From Frankiaceae bacterium (GTDB taxonomy: Bacteria; Actinomycetota; Actinomycetes; Mycobacteriales; SCTD01): a DNA stretch of 64,000 bases. A program made the position numbers and the translations under genes. Numbering within the stretch: the first letter of the stretch is position 1; each line of letters opens with the position of its first letter. A model generated the notes under the pieces. The model ran no database searches. It saw nothing but the letters and a program-made list of their open reading frames with translations, and was not told the origin of the DNA. The stretch is taken from contig JAENVS010000006.1 in assembly GCA_016650445.1 (NCBI GenBank), forward strand, positions 62,001 through 126,000, given 5' to 3'. Shown piece by piece: positions 8,229 through 16,584 of the stretch.

Positions 8229-9608
8229 CTACACGAGCGCGAGAGCCGGCTTCGGCTTGCGCGTCGCGTACATCAGCCCGGTGCCGACCAGGAGCAGGAG
8301 CAGAGCAGCCTGCGTCAGCATCTCGGTGCTGCTGCCGGTGAACGGCAGCGCCGTGCCCGGGCCGGGAGTCGTCCCGCCGACAGGCGTGACGACGGTGGCC
8401 GGCGTGTTCGTGCGTCCTGTCACCGTGCCCGGCGTCGTGGCCGGGCCGCCGTCGCCACCGGTGATCGGGCAACCGGCCATGGCCGGACTGCTCGAGCCCG
8501 CGGGCGGGCAGACCTTCGGCGGGTTGCAGTCCGCGACGTTGCCGCTGGCCGGCATGGGGTTGCCGTTCGGGCAGAGCTCGCCGCCACCGCCGCCACCGCC
8601 GCCACACTCGGAGGCGTCGTGGTTGTTCGGGAGCAGGTGACCCTTGCAGTCGTACGACGGGTTGGTGCCGCCGCACTCAGTGGCGTCGTGGTTGTTCGGG
8701 AGCAGGTGACCCTTGCAGTCGTACGACGGGTTGGTGCCGCCGCACTCAGTGGCGTCGTGGTTGTTCGGGAGCAGGTGACCCTTGCAGTCGTACGACGGGT
8801 TGGTGGTCTCGCACTCCGACGCGCTGTGGTTGTTCGGCAGCAGGTGACCCTTGCAGTCGTAGTTGGGGGTCGACGGCGGGGTCGTGCAGGCGGTGTGGGC
8901 CGGGTTGCTGCGGCCGATGCCGTGGTTGCGGTCGCACTCGTAACCGGCGTTGCCGTCGGTCGCATTCGGCGCCTGGCCGGGCGGGTTCTTGTTGTCGGCC
9001 TTGCCGACACAGCCCGCGCACGGCTGGCCGACCTGCTTGCCACCGCCGTTGCCGTTCAGCGACGGCGCACCGTCACGGGTGGACCGGTACGGGTTGCTCG
9101 CCGACGTGTCGTTGGCGCCGGTGTTGTTGCCGTCGGCGGTCGAGAACGGCTGCAGCTGCGTGACGTCCCCGCTCGGCTGCCCACCGCCGACAGCGGGGCT
9201 GCCGCTGCGGCCGTTGACGACCTCGTAGGAGGTGGTGTTGGAGCCGGTGGTGACTCCGCCCTGGTTGGTGAAGGGCACCGAGGTCGTGTTGGTGTTGGTG
9301 CCGGTGGTCGACGCGGGGGCAACCGGACCGATGAAGCCGGCCGGCTTGGCAGCGATGACTGCCGCGTCGTGGCCCTTGGCCAGGCCGTTGGCGTTGTCGG
9401 CGGTGTCGTCCTTCTTAAGGGCGGCAGCGGCCTGGGCCTGCGCGCTGTTGCCGCGCTCGGCGACCGCAGCTGCGTCGTCGGCCGCGAAGGCCGGCGTACC
9501 GAAGCCGATGACCAGGGGAACGGAGAGGCAGATCGCCGCGAGCGTCGAGACGACGGGCGCGCGGCGGATCCTGCTGGTGGTACCTGAGGTGCTATGGATG
9601 GTGCGCAC
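8229..9608 (-). CDS. LPxTG-type cell-wall-anchored repeat surface protein
   Basis: Secreted protein, probably linked to the cell wall by a sortase. 459 residues from a GTG at 9608 with GGGAG seven nt upstream. The N-terminal signal peptide has a basic region (SRIRRAP), a hydrophobic core and an AFA-type cleavage site near residue 43. The middle is Asn/Gly/Thr-rich. It is followed by four near-identical 23-residue units with two cysteines each (consensus YDCKGHLLPNNHDATEC), a run of glycines, a Pro/Thr stretch, and an LPFTG sorting signal at about residue 421 with a membrane helix and the basic tail RKPKP. The function of the repeats is unknown. Upstream is a 300+ nt leader with a duplicated structured element. 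No sortase gene lies in the window. Confidence 0.88.
   Translation of the reverse strand: MRTIHSTSGTTSRIRRAPVVSTLAAICLSVPLVIGFGTPAFAADDAAAVAERGNSAQAQAAAALKKDDTADNANGLAKGHDAAVIAAKPAGFIGPVAPASTTGTNTNTTSVPFTNQGGVTTGSNTTSYEVVNGRSGSPAVGGGQPSGDVTQLQPFSTADGNNTGANDTSASNPYRSTRDGAPSLNGNGGGKQVGQPCAGCVGKADNKNPPGQAPNATDGNAGYECDRNHGIGRSNPAHTACTTPPSTPNYDCKGHLLPNNHSASECETTNPSYDCKGHLLPNNHDATECGGTNPSYDCKGHLLPNNHDATECGGTNPSYDCKGHLLPNNHDASECGGGGGGGGELCPNGNPMPASGNVADCNPPKVCPPAGSSSPAMAGCPITGGDGGPATTPGTVTGRTNTPATVVTPVGGTTPGPGTALPFTGSSTEMLTQAALLLLLVGTGLMYATRKPKPALALV
8605..8868 (-). repeat. 69-bp tandem repeats coding for 23-residue Cys-containing units
   Basis: Four head-to-tail units start at 8605, 8674, 8743 and 8812 with an exact 69-bp period. 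The middle two are almost identical at DNA level, and the unit at 8812 is the most diverged, which points to recent expansion within the surface protein gene. Each unit codes for two cysteines, suggesting one small disulfide-linked module per repeat. Confidence 0.93.
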
Positions 9609-9663
9609 GCGGGGACTCCCGTCCAAGGTAGAGGGCATCCGAAGATGTCCGGCTACCGGACGA

Positions 9664-9766
9664 GCCGGTCTCGCCACTAGCTCCCCGCACGGTCTTGGCG
9701 ACCGTCTTCCTCCGTGCACCTGCTGTCGGAGTGCGACAGCCGGTGTCGGTGAGGACCGTGCGGATC
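9664..9766 (-). ncRNA. structured leader element, copy 2 (promoter-distal), class unknown
   Basis: The minus-strand RNA can form a closing stem CCGCACGGTC/GACCGTGCGG (10 bp, perfect) around an internal hairpin GCTGTCG-CACTC-CGACAGC. It then carries a conserved single-strand core, CACGGAGGAAGAC before the closing strand and GGGGAGCTAGTGGCGAGACC after it. GGTCGCC inside the stem could pair with GGCGAGACC outside it, as a pseudoknot. It begins 158 nt and ends 55 nt before the start codon of the surface protein gene. A 6-bp hairpin (9647-9661) and a small hairpin presenting the GGGA of the Shine-Dalgarno (9613-9624) follow. I do not recognise a known riboswitch class. Confidence 0.6.
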
Positions 9767-9821
9767 ACAGCCTCTGCATCCGGTGACCAGAACGTCTCGC
9801 GACGCCCAGCTCACTGGGGCA

Positions 9822-9914
9822 GGTCGGTCTCGCCACTAGCTCCCCGCGCGGTCTAGGCGACCGAGTCTCTCCGTGTTCTCCCCGTGGGGCGAACCGGTGT
9901 GGACCGTGCGGATC
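9822..9914 (-). ncRNA. structured leader element, copy 1 (promoter-proximal), class unknown
   Basis: Same architecture as the copy at 9664-9766: GATCCGCACGGTCC at the 5' side, an internal hairpin of different sequence (GTTC-g-CCCC/GGGG-a-GAAC), CACGGAGAGAC, CGGTCGCC, then GACCGCGCGG and GGGGAGCTAGTGGCGAGACCG. The internal hairpin differs in sequence but keeps its pairing, and the closing stem has one mismatch. This pattern is expected of a folded RNA under selection. The rest of the gene-free stretch 9609-10074 holds no other gene that I can support; the promoter is presumably upstream of 9914, but no clear hexamers were found. Confidence 0.6.
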
Positions 9915-10074
9915 AACGCTTCCTTACTCGAAGCGGGTTGCTACCCACTTCACCGACCCATTACGCCACATGCTTGCGACGCGGCGCTAGGGGTCGGATA
10001 CAGAGAGTAACCAGAGATCAACCCAGAAGTAGTGGGCTGAACGGCGTAACTCTGGGTGGTGCTGGTCACACCCA

Positions 10075-10896
10075 TCACGCGGAGTAACCAGCCGGAGGGG
10101 CGGCGGCCGGCTTGCGACAGACCAGGTGCGCGTAGTGCGCATCGTGGGTCACCTGGTCCACGGCGATCGCCCTGCCGTCATCGGTCCAGATCTCCTCGAC
10201 GTCCAGCCCGGCGGCGCGCACGTCACCGACGACCGCGGCGAGCCGGCAAAAGTGCACGACGAAACGGAACTCGTGGGCCCGCAACGGTGCCGTTGCCCAA
10301 CCGTCATGCTGCTCCCCCTGGCCGACGTTGCGTCGGTAGAACCAGTGCGACGTGGTCAGTCGCAGGGCTGCGCCGGGCAGGGCTCGAGCCGTGTTGATCG
10401 CCCCGGGCCTGTTGACCGCCTCCACGATCTGCCGGCCTCGGGGGCGCTGCCGAGAGCTCGGACCATCCAGGTTGTGCGTGGAGAAGACCAGTCGACCCCC
10501 CGGGCCGAGCAGCCGGTGCGCCGCGGCGACGAAGCCGAGGCGCTGGTCGTGCGTCAGGCAGTCGAGTCCGTTCAGGCTGAAGACGACGAGGTCCTGGCTG
10601 CCGGCGGCGAAGCCGCTCAGATCCGCCGCGTCACCCAGCCGGACATCCGCGTGCGGGTAGTTGCGCCGCGCCAGCCGGACCATCTCAGCACTGCTGTCTA
10701 TGGCGAGGTAGCTCACCCCCGGCGTGGCCAGGAAGGAGGCGCTTCGGCCGCCACCGACACCGATGTCGAGAACTCGGGCCCCTTCGGGCAACGGCAGCAG
10801 GCCCGAGAAAGCCTGCCGTTCCCCCTCGTCGCTCCAGCCCTGCGTCGCGTGGGCGTACTCACGCGCGACGAGCAGCGACCCCCACCGCGGGGTCAC
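10075..10896 (-). CDS. class I SAM-dependent methyltransferase
   Basis: Soluble methyltransferase of 273 residues. The SAM-binding motif I is VLDIGVGGGRSASF near residue 40, with the motif II acidic residue in YLAIDSSAEMV and a downstream LVVFSLNGLDC segment; this is the Methyltransf_25/11 type. The substrate is unknown; its place among surface and polysaccharide genes suggests a sugar or envelope component. The GTG at 10896 lies 8 nt after the stop of the small LPFTG gene, so the two probably form one transcript. No strong Shine-Dalgarno is seen, and the start is less certain than the identity. Confidence 0.82.
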   Translation of the reverse strand: MTPRWGSLLVAREYAHATQGWSDEGERQAFSGLLPLPEGARVLDIGVGGGRSASFLATPGVSYLAIDSSAEMVRLARRNYPHADVRLGDAADLSGFAAGSQDLVVFSLNGLDCLTHDQRLGFVAAAHRLLGPGGRLVFSTHNLDGPSSRQRPRGRQIVEAVNRPGAINTARALPGAALRLTTSHWFYRRNVGQGEQHDGWATAPLRAHEFRFVVHFCRLAAVVGDVRAAGLDVEEIWTDDGRAIAVDQVTHDAHYAHLVCRKPAAAPPAGYSA

Positions 10897-10904
10897 CGCA
10901 GCGG

Positions 10905-11234
10905 TCAGCCGCCAGGCTGGCTGCGGCGGAGGCCGGCCACCACGAGGGCGGAGCCACCGACGACTGCTGCACCACCCACGGTGAGGAGCAGGACGAACTG
11001 GCCACCCGTGAAGGGCAGCGTCGTACCCGGAGTCGTGGTCCGCGCGCGCACGGGGGCTGGGCTGGGGGCTGCCGCCGGACCGCCGCCGCCACCGCCGACG
11101 ACGGTCGGTGGGGGCGAGGGGCACACCCCGGAGTAGGCGTCACAGACCGCCGCGGAGGCGGGTGCGGCACCCGAGACCATCAGGGCACCGCCAAAAGACA
11201 GCGCGCACATTGCTGCTGCGAGACGGAAACGCAT
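10905..11234 (-). CDS. small LPxTG-type surface protein
   Basis: 109-residue secreted protein. The signal peptide (MRFRLAAAMCAL...) ends at ASA near residue 29. A short Cys-containing head (VCDAYSGVCPS) follows, then a Gly6 linker, a Pro/Ala/Thr stretch, LPFTG at residue 73, a membrane helix and the RRSQPGG tail. GGGGAG lies about 8 nt before the ATG. With so small a mature part it may be a linker or a surface spacer, or be exported for a role other than wall anchoring. It shares the LPFTG signal with the larger surface protein and is transcribed divergently from the EPS locus. Confidence 0.82.
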   Translation of the reverse strand: MRFRLAAAMCALSFGGALMVSGAAPASAAVCDAYSGVCPSPPPTVVGGGGGGPAAAPSPAPVRARTTTPGTTLPFTGGQFVLLLTVGGAAVVGGSALVVAGLRRSQPGG

Positions 11235-11493
11235 GACGGTTCTCCCCCTACTGCGGCAGACTGTCGTGTTGCTCCAGAACGCTCCACCGCAGACAGATAG
11301 AGAGCATTCGACGACGCGAGACCGGAATAGTGCGGTCACGTTCTGCAACATTGCACCATGGTTGGTTGCAGAGCGCAACCGGCCGTCCGGTTCACGCCGG
11401 GTGACACGTTCGGGCGAAAACCATCCCACCGCAGTGTTGTCCCGGCGGACACCTGCCGATGGGGAACCCCAGAGAGGGAGAGGTGCGCCGCGC
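11235..11493. promoter_or_regulatory. divergent promoter region with nested inverted repeats
   Basis: 259 bp with no gene, between the LPFTG gene and the glycosylphosphotransferase. It contains overlapping dyads: CTGCAAC (11343-11349) with GTTGCAG (11365-11371); GGTTGC (11364-11369) with GCAACC (11375-11380); and AACCGG (11377-11382) with CCGGTT (11387-11392). These could be operators for a regulator of both sides or alternative RNA folds in the plus-strand leader. Confidence 0.45.
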
Positions 11494-12987
11494 ATGACGG
11501 ACGGGCAGACCCGCGTGCGTCGCTCCCGGCTGCGCGCGCGTGGACGAGGTGCCCGGAGCCGGCCCGTGGGGCTCGCCGACCCCGACGACGGGGCTGGTCA
11601 GGGGTCATCCGCCGGGACCAAGCTGCGCAAGAGCCGGCCGAGCCTCTCCCACCGAACACTGCTCCGGTACGGCGTCCGCCCCTTCCTGCTGCTGGCCGAC
11701 GCTCTCGCCTGGCTGAGCGTGACGGCCTGGGGTCAGGGTCCGTCCGGACGCGAGGCGGTCCTCCTCGCGCTCACGGTCGGGCTGTACTCCAACGCCGGCC
11801 TTTACCGGAGTCGGCTGTCGCTGTCGGCTCTGGACGACCTGCCCGCGCTCGTGGGCCGGGCGCTGGCAGCGGCGACGATCGCGACGTCGGTGGCGCTGCT
11901 CGTCGACCGGGACCTCGCCGACGCCGGTCTGTTGAAGACGGCTGCGGCGTTCGCCGTTCTCGTGACGCTGATGCGGGTGGCGGCCTACGCGATCGTGCGC
12001 GGCTTCCGCGCCGCCGGCTGGGTGACACATCCCACCCTCATCTTCGGCGCAGGCAAGGTGGGTGGACAGCTGGCCGCACTGCTGCTGGCACACCCTTCGT
12101 ACGGACTGCAGCCTGTCGGGTTCCTCGACACCGATCCCTTGCTCGAGCCCTTCGAACGGCCGGTGCCCCTCCTCGGCGGACAGGAGTCGCTGGCGCGCGT
12201 CATCGTCGAGTTCGGCGTACGTGACGTCATCGTCGCGTTCGCCTCCGTCGCCGAGTCGCAGATGGTCGAGATCATCCGGACGTGTGATCGCCTGGACGCG
12301 GAGATCTTCTTCGTGCCGCGGTTGTTCGAGCTGCACAACACGACCAGCGACATGGACCAGGTCTGGGGGCTCCCCCTGGTGCGACTGCGGCGAGCGGCGT
12401 TCCGCACCTGGTCCTGGCGGCTCAAGCGGCTGATCGACATCCTCGTCGGGGCGGCCGCCCTGGTCGTCCTCTCGCCGCTGATCGCGCTGATCGCCGTCGC
12501 GGTGCGCCTGGAGGGCGAAGGTGGAGTGCTGTTCCGCCAGGAGCGCATCGGGCTTGATGGCCGCAGGTTCGAGCTCCTGAAGTTCCGGTCGCTGCGTCCC
12601 GTTGACGACGACGAGTCGGCGACCCGCTGGAACATCGCCAACGACGACCGCCTCAGCAGCCTCGGCCGCTTCCTGCGGGCGACGAGCCTGGACGAGCTGC
12701 CGCAGCTGTTCAACGTGCTGCGCGGCGACATGACCCTCGTCGGCCCTCGACCCGAGCGTCCCCACTTCGTGGCGTCCTTCGCCAGCACGTTCCCCCGCTA
12801 CACGGCGAGGCACCGGGTACCCAGTGGGTTGACCGGCTGGGCGCAGGTGCACGGGCTGCGCGGAGACACCTCGATCGAGGACCGGGCCCGCTTCGACAAC
12901 TACTACATCGAGAACTGGTCACTCTGGAGTGACGTGAAGATCCTGCTGCGCACCGTGGTCATCGTGCTGCGCCGCAGCGGCGGCTGA
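11494..12987 (+). CDS. polyprenyl-phosphate sugar phosphotransferase (WbaP/CpsE type)
   Basis: Starts lipid-linked repeat-unit synthesis by moving a sugar-1-phosphate from a nucleotide sugar onto undecaprenyl phosphate at the inner face of the membrane. 497 residues. A basic cytoplasmic N-terminus and four or five hydrophobic segments (about 55-165) precede a Rossmann-like CoA-binding/NAD region (PTLIFGAGKVGGQLA). The C-terminal bacterial sugar transferase domain has WRLKRLIDILVG, LFRQERIGLDGRRF, KFRSLR, SLDELPQLFNVLRGDMTLVGPRPERP and YYIENWSLWSDVKIL. First gene of the EPS locus, so it probably commits the pathway. Confidence 0.95.
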   Translation: MTDGQTRVRRSRLRARGRGARSRPVGLADPDDGAGQGSSAGTKLRKSRPSLSHRTLLRYGVRPFLLLADALAWLSVTAWGQGPSGREAVLLALTVGLYSNAGLYRSRLSLSALDDLPALVGRALAAATIATSVALLVDRDLADAGLLKTAAAFAVLVTLMRVAAYAIVRGFRAAGWVTHPTLIFGAGKVGGQLAALLLAHPSYGLQPVGFLDTDPLLEPFERPVPLLGGQESLARVIVEFGVRDVIVAFASVAESQMVEIIRTCDRLDAEIFFVPRLFELHNTTSDMDQVWGLPLVRLRRAAFRTWSWRLKRLIDILVGAAALVVLSPLIALIAVAVRLEGEGGVLFRQERIGLDGRRFELLKFRSLRPVDDDESATRWNIANDDRLSSLGRFLRATSLDELPQLFNVLRGDMTLVGPRPERPHFVASFASTFPRYTARHRVPSGLTGWAQVHGLRGDTSIEDRARFDNYYIENWSLWSDVKILLRTVVIVLRRSGG

Positions 12988-12998
12988 CCCTCCGCCGG

Positions 12999-14903
12999 TC
13001 AGCCGGGGAGCCGTACCGGTTCGTTCCAGAAGCGGCGAATGGCATCGGTGATCCGCCGCGCCAGGCCGGGCCGGTGGATCGATGCATCGACCGTCCGCAC
13101 CTGGGTGAACGGGCCGGACAGGCGGATGTCGCCGCCGCTGATGTCCACACCGGCGCCGGCGGTCACGGACACGGACAGACCGGCGTCCACCGCCAGCGGT
13201 TGAGGCACCAGCGTGACGCGGTACCGACCGTCGTGGACCGGCATCCGGTAGCGCAGTCGCCAGCTCACCGAGGTGCCCGGCGAGAGGCTCACCAGGTCGG
13301 TCAGGACACGGTGGTCACCCTCGGGCATGACCGCGGTGCGCACTGCGGTGCCACCGCGGCTGAACTCCAGCAACGTGGCGCTTCGCGGTACGGCGAACGT
13401 CAGGTAGTTGTTGCTGACCCCAGGGGTCGCCTTGCCGGCGACGTACGACGGCAGGCCTCGGGACGGAGCGATGTTGCGCAGCGTCACGAGCTGCTCCACC
13501 GTGGCGTCCGTGCGGCTGACGACCGCGGAGTGCGTCACCAGCCGCCGCGCGTAGTAGTCGAGCTTGTTGCCGTTGCGGTCCCCCCCGCCGAAGTTCTGCA
13601 CGGCGACACTGACGAGATCCCCATCACCCGCCCGGACCCCGCCGTCGACGGCGCCGCTCGTCCACGCCTTCTGCTGGGCAGCATCTCCGGACCAGACCGC
13701 GAGATGCCGGCCGGCCACGGCTCGAGCCAGGCTCGGGGCAAGTCGCACCAGGTTCGGTGAGCCGTCGAGCAACCGGTTCAGCACGACGTCAGCGGCACCG
13801 CGCAGCCGGGCCCGTCGCAGCCCTTGACCGATCTCATCGTCGGTGGTGTTCCGATAGGCCTGCGACAGGAGCGACGCGACCGCTGTGTCCCCACTCAGGA
13901 CGGTGCCGTCCGGAAGCGTTGCCGGACCGGTCGCCTCCAGCACCGCCGCGATCGTGCGCACGTCGAGCCAGACGATCGCATCAGGTCGCCGGTGCAGGCT
14001 CTCCGCCGCGACGGACGCGAGCACCGCCGAGGAGGTGGCGATGTCCGGCGACATGTTCGTGTTCTTCCACAGCGTGGTGTCGGCGAGGAACGGCCCCCAC
14101 AGCCCGCGGTAGTCGGCGGGCGCGGACACCCGTCGAGGTGGGGAGCTCGTCCCTGGCACGTCCGCGACGTCCTGCACGTCGCGGAAGCCTTGCAGCTCCA
14201 GCTTGCCGTTCCTCGTGATCCCCTCGGCGAACACGCTGACCAGCCCGCCGGTTCCGCGGAGCTCGGCGTTGTTCTCGAGCACGACGAGCAGCCGCCGCGG
14301 CCCGTTGCGTCCAAGGAGGTCGCCGGTGGCCCCGAGCGCGTCCGCGGCCTGTGCGAGTGACCGCGGCAGCGAGCTGAGCTGGGTGCGCGCGCTGCGTACG
14401 GCGGAGGCGACCGACCCGGGGACCCTTGACGTCGGTGCGTCCGCCAGGGCGGCCACCGGTTCAGCGGTTGTCTTCGCCGCGCGGCGAAGATCGGCCTCCA
14501 GCCGCGCGAGCCGGACCAAATCGACCCGCCCGTCGGAGACGAGGTCCGCAGCTCGCGCGTCATCGACGAGGACCTGGAGCTGCTGGCCGACGCGCAGCGA
14601 CGCTCGCGTCGCGATCGCCACGGACTCGACGGTGTTGCCGGCAACCGGGACGCGGGCGGCGACGGAAGGACCGATCTGCGTCAGGCGGCTATCGGCTCGT
14701 TCGAGCCGCTTCGTGGCAGTGGCCAGCAAAGCGGCGGTCTCGTCCGACGACGTCGAGGACTGTGCCCGTTGCAGCTCGTCCTTCGCCTTGAGCAGGTCGC
14801 TGCGCGACATCACCAGGACGACGGCAGCCCAGGCCAGGGCCAGCAGAGCCAGCGCTGCGGCGACGGCGATGACCCGCACCGCGAGACGAAGCATCGACCC
14901 CAT
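12999..14903 (-). CDS. DUF4012 domain-containing membrane-anchored protein
   Basis: About 634 residues with one N-terminal membrane helix (LAVRVIAVAAALALLALAW), then a long extracytoplasmic part. Its features match DUF4012: LLVVLENNAELRGTGG, ADYRGLWGPF, NMSPDIATSSAVLA and DAIVWLDV. DUF4012 proteins recur in actinobacterial polysaccharide clusters; some members have been linked to attaching polymers to the wall, but I cannot assign a reaction. The start is uncertain: ATGs at 14903 and 14894 both fit the helix, and neither has a good Shine-Dalgarno. It is convergent with the glycosylphosphotransferase and nearly abuts the divergent GT39 start. Confidence 0.85.
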   Translation of the reverse strand: MGSMLRLAVRVIAVAAALALLALAWAAVVLVMSRSDLLKAKDELQRAQSSTSSDETAALLATATKRLERADSRLTQIGPSVAARVPVAGNTVESVAIATRASLRVGQQLQVLVDDARAADLVSDGRVDLVRLARLEADLRRAAKTTAEPVAALADAPTSRVPGSVASAVRSARTQLSSLPRSLAQAADALGATGDLLGRNGPRRLLVVLENNAELRGTGGLVSVFAEGITRNGKLELQGFRDVQDVADVPGTSSPPRRVSAPADYRGLWGPFLADTTLWKNTNMSPDIATSSAVLASVAAESLHRRPDAIVWLDVRTIAAVLEATGPATLPDGTVLSGDTAVASLLSQAYRNTTDDEIGQGLRRARLRGAADVVLNRLLDGSPNLVRLAPSLARAVAGRHLAVWSGDAAQQKAWTSGAVDGGVRAGDGDLVSVAVQNFGGGDRNGNKLDYYARRLVTHSAVVSRTDATVEQLVTLRNIAPSRGLPSYVAGKATPGVSNNYLTFAVPRSATLLEFSRGGTAVRTAVMPEGDHRVLTDLVSLSPGTSVSWRLRYRMPVHDGRYRVTLVPQPLAVDAGLSVSVTAGAGVDISGGDIRLSGPFTQVRTVDASIHRPGLARRITDAIRRFWNEPVRLPG

Positions 14904-14912
14904 GAGCCGAGC

Positions 14913-16421
14913 ATGGCATCCGCATCGTGCTTCCATACGCGCGTGGCGGGCGTCGACGTCGAGACCAGCCCGCTGCGCAGCAGCCGGTCACTGGTGCTGG
15001 CCGTCCTCGGCGGCGTCGCGGTGACCGCCCTGCTGCCCGGCACGCGCCGCCCACTCTGGCTCGACGAGGCTGCCAGCGCGAGCCTGGCGGCCCTGCCAGG
15101 GGAGTCGTTCCGTCAGGTCGTCCTGCACCGGGAGGGCAACGGGATCGCGCACACCCTGCTGCTGCGCGGCTGGCGGCACGTGGCCTCAGGTGACCTGGGC
15201 CTGCGGGTGCCGTCGCTGGTGCTCTCGGCCCTGGCTGTGCTGGCCCTCACGTCGCTGGCCCTGACCCTGTTCGACCGGCGTACCGCCTTGCTGGTCCCGC
15301 CGTTGCTGGTCGGCAACCCGCTCTACGTCCGGTACGCCGTCGAGGCGCGCACCTACGCCCTCGTGCTGCTGCTGTCCTGCCTCAGCGGCACGCTCCTCGT
15401 CCGCGCGCTGCGCCGTGACACTGTCGCCGGCTGGGCCCTCTACGCCCTGCTCACCGGGGCCGCCGTCTACGCCCACTACTTCGCCCTCCTGCTCCCGCTC
15501 GGACACGGCGTGGCCGTCCTGCTGCGACGCGCCCCGCTGCCCCGTTCCCGGGGCCTGCTAGCCGGCGCCGCCGTCTACCTGGTGGTCGTCTCCGGGCTCG
15601 CGGCACTCCTGAACGGCGCCGGGGCGAGCGGGGTCGGCTACCTGGAGAACTCGCCGCTGCTGAAGGCGGCGATCCCGGGAAGCCTGGCGGTGGGGTTTCT
15701 CGCGACGGCGGCCGGTGTCGCCGTCGTCCTCCGACGCCGGAGCCAGGGCCACCCGGTGGTCCTCCGCGCCGGGCCGAGCACCTGGCCGTGGCTGCTCGTA
15801 GGCAGCTGGTTGGTCTGCCCCGCGGTCGCTGCCGTTCTCGTCTCGGTGCTGCTGACCCCGGTGCTCGCGCCGCGTTACCTGGTCATCTGCCTGCCACCGG
15901 CTGTCCTGCTTCTCGCGGCAGCACTGGCGCGGCTGCCCTGGACAGCCGTCACCGCGGTCATCACCGCCCTGGTGACCCTCGCCGGCCTGCTGGTGGGCGA
16001 CCGCTACGTCCAGAGCCAGACAGAGGACTGGCCGCAGGCCGCCGAGGCCGTGGCCAGCCGCGCCGTGGCCGGCGACGGCGTGCTGTTCGCGGCTCCCTAC
16101 GTCCGCCTGCCCTTCGAGCGCCACTGGCCAGGAGAAGCAGAGCAACGTCGCGGCGTGGATCCGCTGCTGCCCGACCTCCCCTGGGGCGCGTCCCCCACGG
16201 AGCTGTTCTTTGACGTCCCCCTCCCACGGGAGCGCGTCGCCACCGCGCTGGCCGGACGCCAGCGCGTGTGGCTGGTGCTCAGCCACGTCAACCTGTACGG
16301 GCAGGCCGACCCGGTGCTGGACGGCGTCAACGCTGCGTTACGCAGCGTCATGACCATGACGTCGGAACGTGCGTTCCGCGGGGTGTCTGTCCAGGTCTGG
16401 GAGCGTTCTGCGGCGCCTTGA
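14913..16421 (+). CDS. GT39-like polytopic glycosyltransferase
   Basis: GT-C fold membrane enzyme that would use a polyprenyl-phosphate-linked sugar on the outer face. Up to 502 residues with about ten hydrophobic segments. The acidic motif of the first outer loop is visible as LWLDEAAS near residue 50, followed by the family's PSLVLSALAV and YAVEARTYALVLLLSC segments, then a C-terminal soluble part. It resembles PMT_2 proteins of exopolysaccharide loci. The ATG at 14913 lies only 9 bp from the divergent DUF4012 start; a GTG at 14943 is an alternative. Confidence 0.82.
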   Translation: MASASCFHTRVAGVDVETSPLRSSRSLVLAVLGGVAVTALLPGTRRPLWLDEAASASLAALPGESFRQVVLHREGNGIAHTLLLRGWRHVASGDLGLRVPSLVLSALAVLALTSLALTLFDRRTALLVPPLLVGNPLYVRYAVEARTYALVLLLSCLSGTLLVRALRRDTVAGWALYALLTGAAVYAHYFALLLPLGHGVAVLLRRAPLPRSRGLLAGAAVYLVVVSGLAALLNGAGASGVGYLENSPLLKAAIPGSLAVGFLATAAGVAVVLRRRSQGHPVVLRAGPSTWPWLLVGSWLVCPAVAAVLVSVLLTPVLAPRYLVICLPPAVLLLAAALARLPWTAVTAVITALVTLAGLLVGDRYVQSQTEDWPQAAEAVASRAVAGDGVLFAAPYVRLPFERHWPGEAEQRRGVDPLLPDLPWGASPTELFFDVPLPRERVATALAGRQRVWLVLSHVNLYGQADPVLDGVNAALRSVMTMTSERAFRGVSVQVWERSAAP

Positions 16422-16495
16422 GCGCCGGTGTCACCCTAACGGGCTATCGCGTCATCACAACGAGTGACGACATCTGAAGTGTCCCGCCACTACGG

Positions 16496-16584
16496 GATCG
16501 GTCGAAAGGGCAAACCCGTCGCGAGGCGGGGACGCAAAGCCATGGAGGTCCGTCCAGGACCCTGCCAGGCCGTCGAAGCCGATC
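16496..16584 (+). promoter_or_regulatory. GEMM / cyclic di-GMP-I class riboswitch aptamer
   Basis: It shows the hallmark segments of the class: AAAGGGCAAACC, a P2 stem capped by a GCGA tetraloop (CCCGTC-GCGA-GGCGGG), GGGACGCAAAGCC, and a second arm GGTCC/GGACC followed by CTGCCAGGCC. P1 closes as GATCGG (16496-16501) with CCGATC (16579-16584). The class binds c-di-GMP, with some members binding cGAMP; I favour c-di-GMP in an actinobacterium, but the choice is inferred. It begins 122 nt before the start of the secreted hydrolase gene. Confidence 0.9.

Noticed and set aside
8088-9587. Long plus-strand frame opposite the surface protein
   Set aside because: Begins inside tRNA-Ser and mirrors the tandem repeats; it is the antisense of the surface gene.
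9664-9914. Assignment of the tandem leader to the c-di-AMP (ydaO), glycine or cobalamin riboswitch classes
   Set aside because: Only short pieces agree (ACGGAGGAA for ydaO; a B12-box-like stretch); the defining conserved segments of each class are missing.
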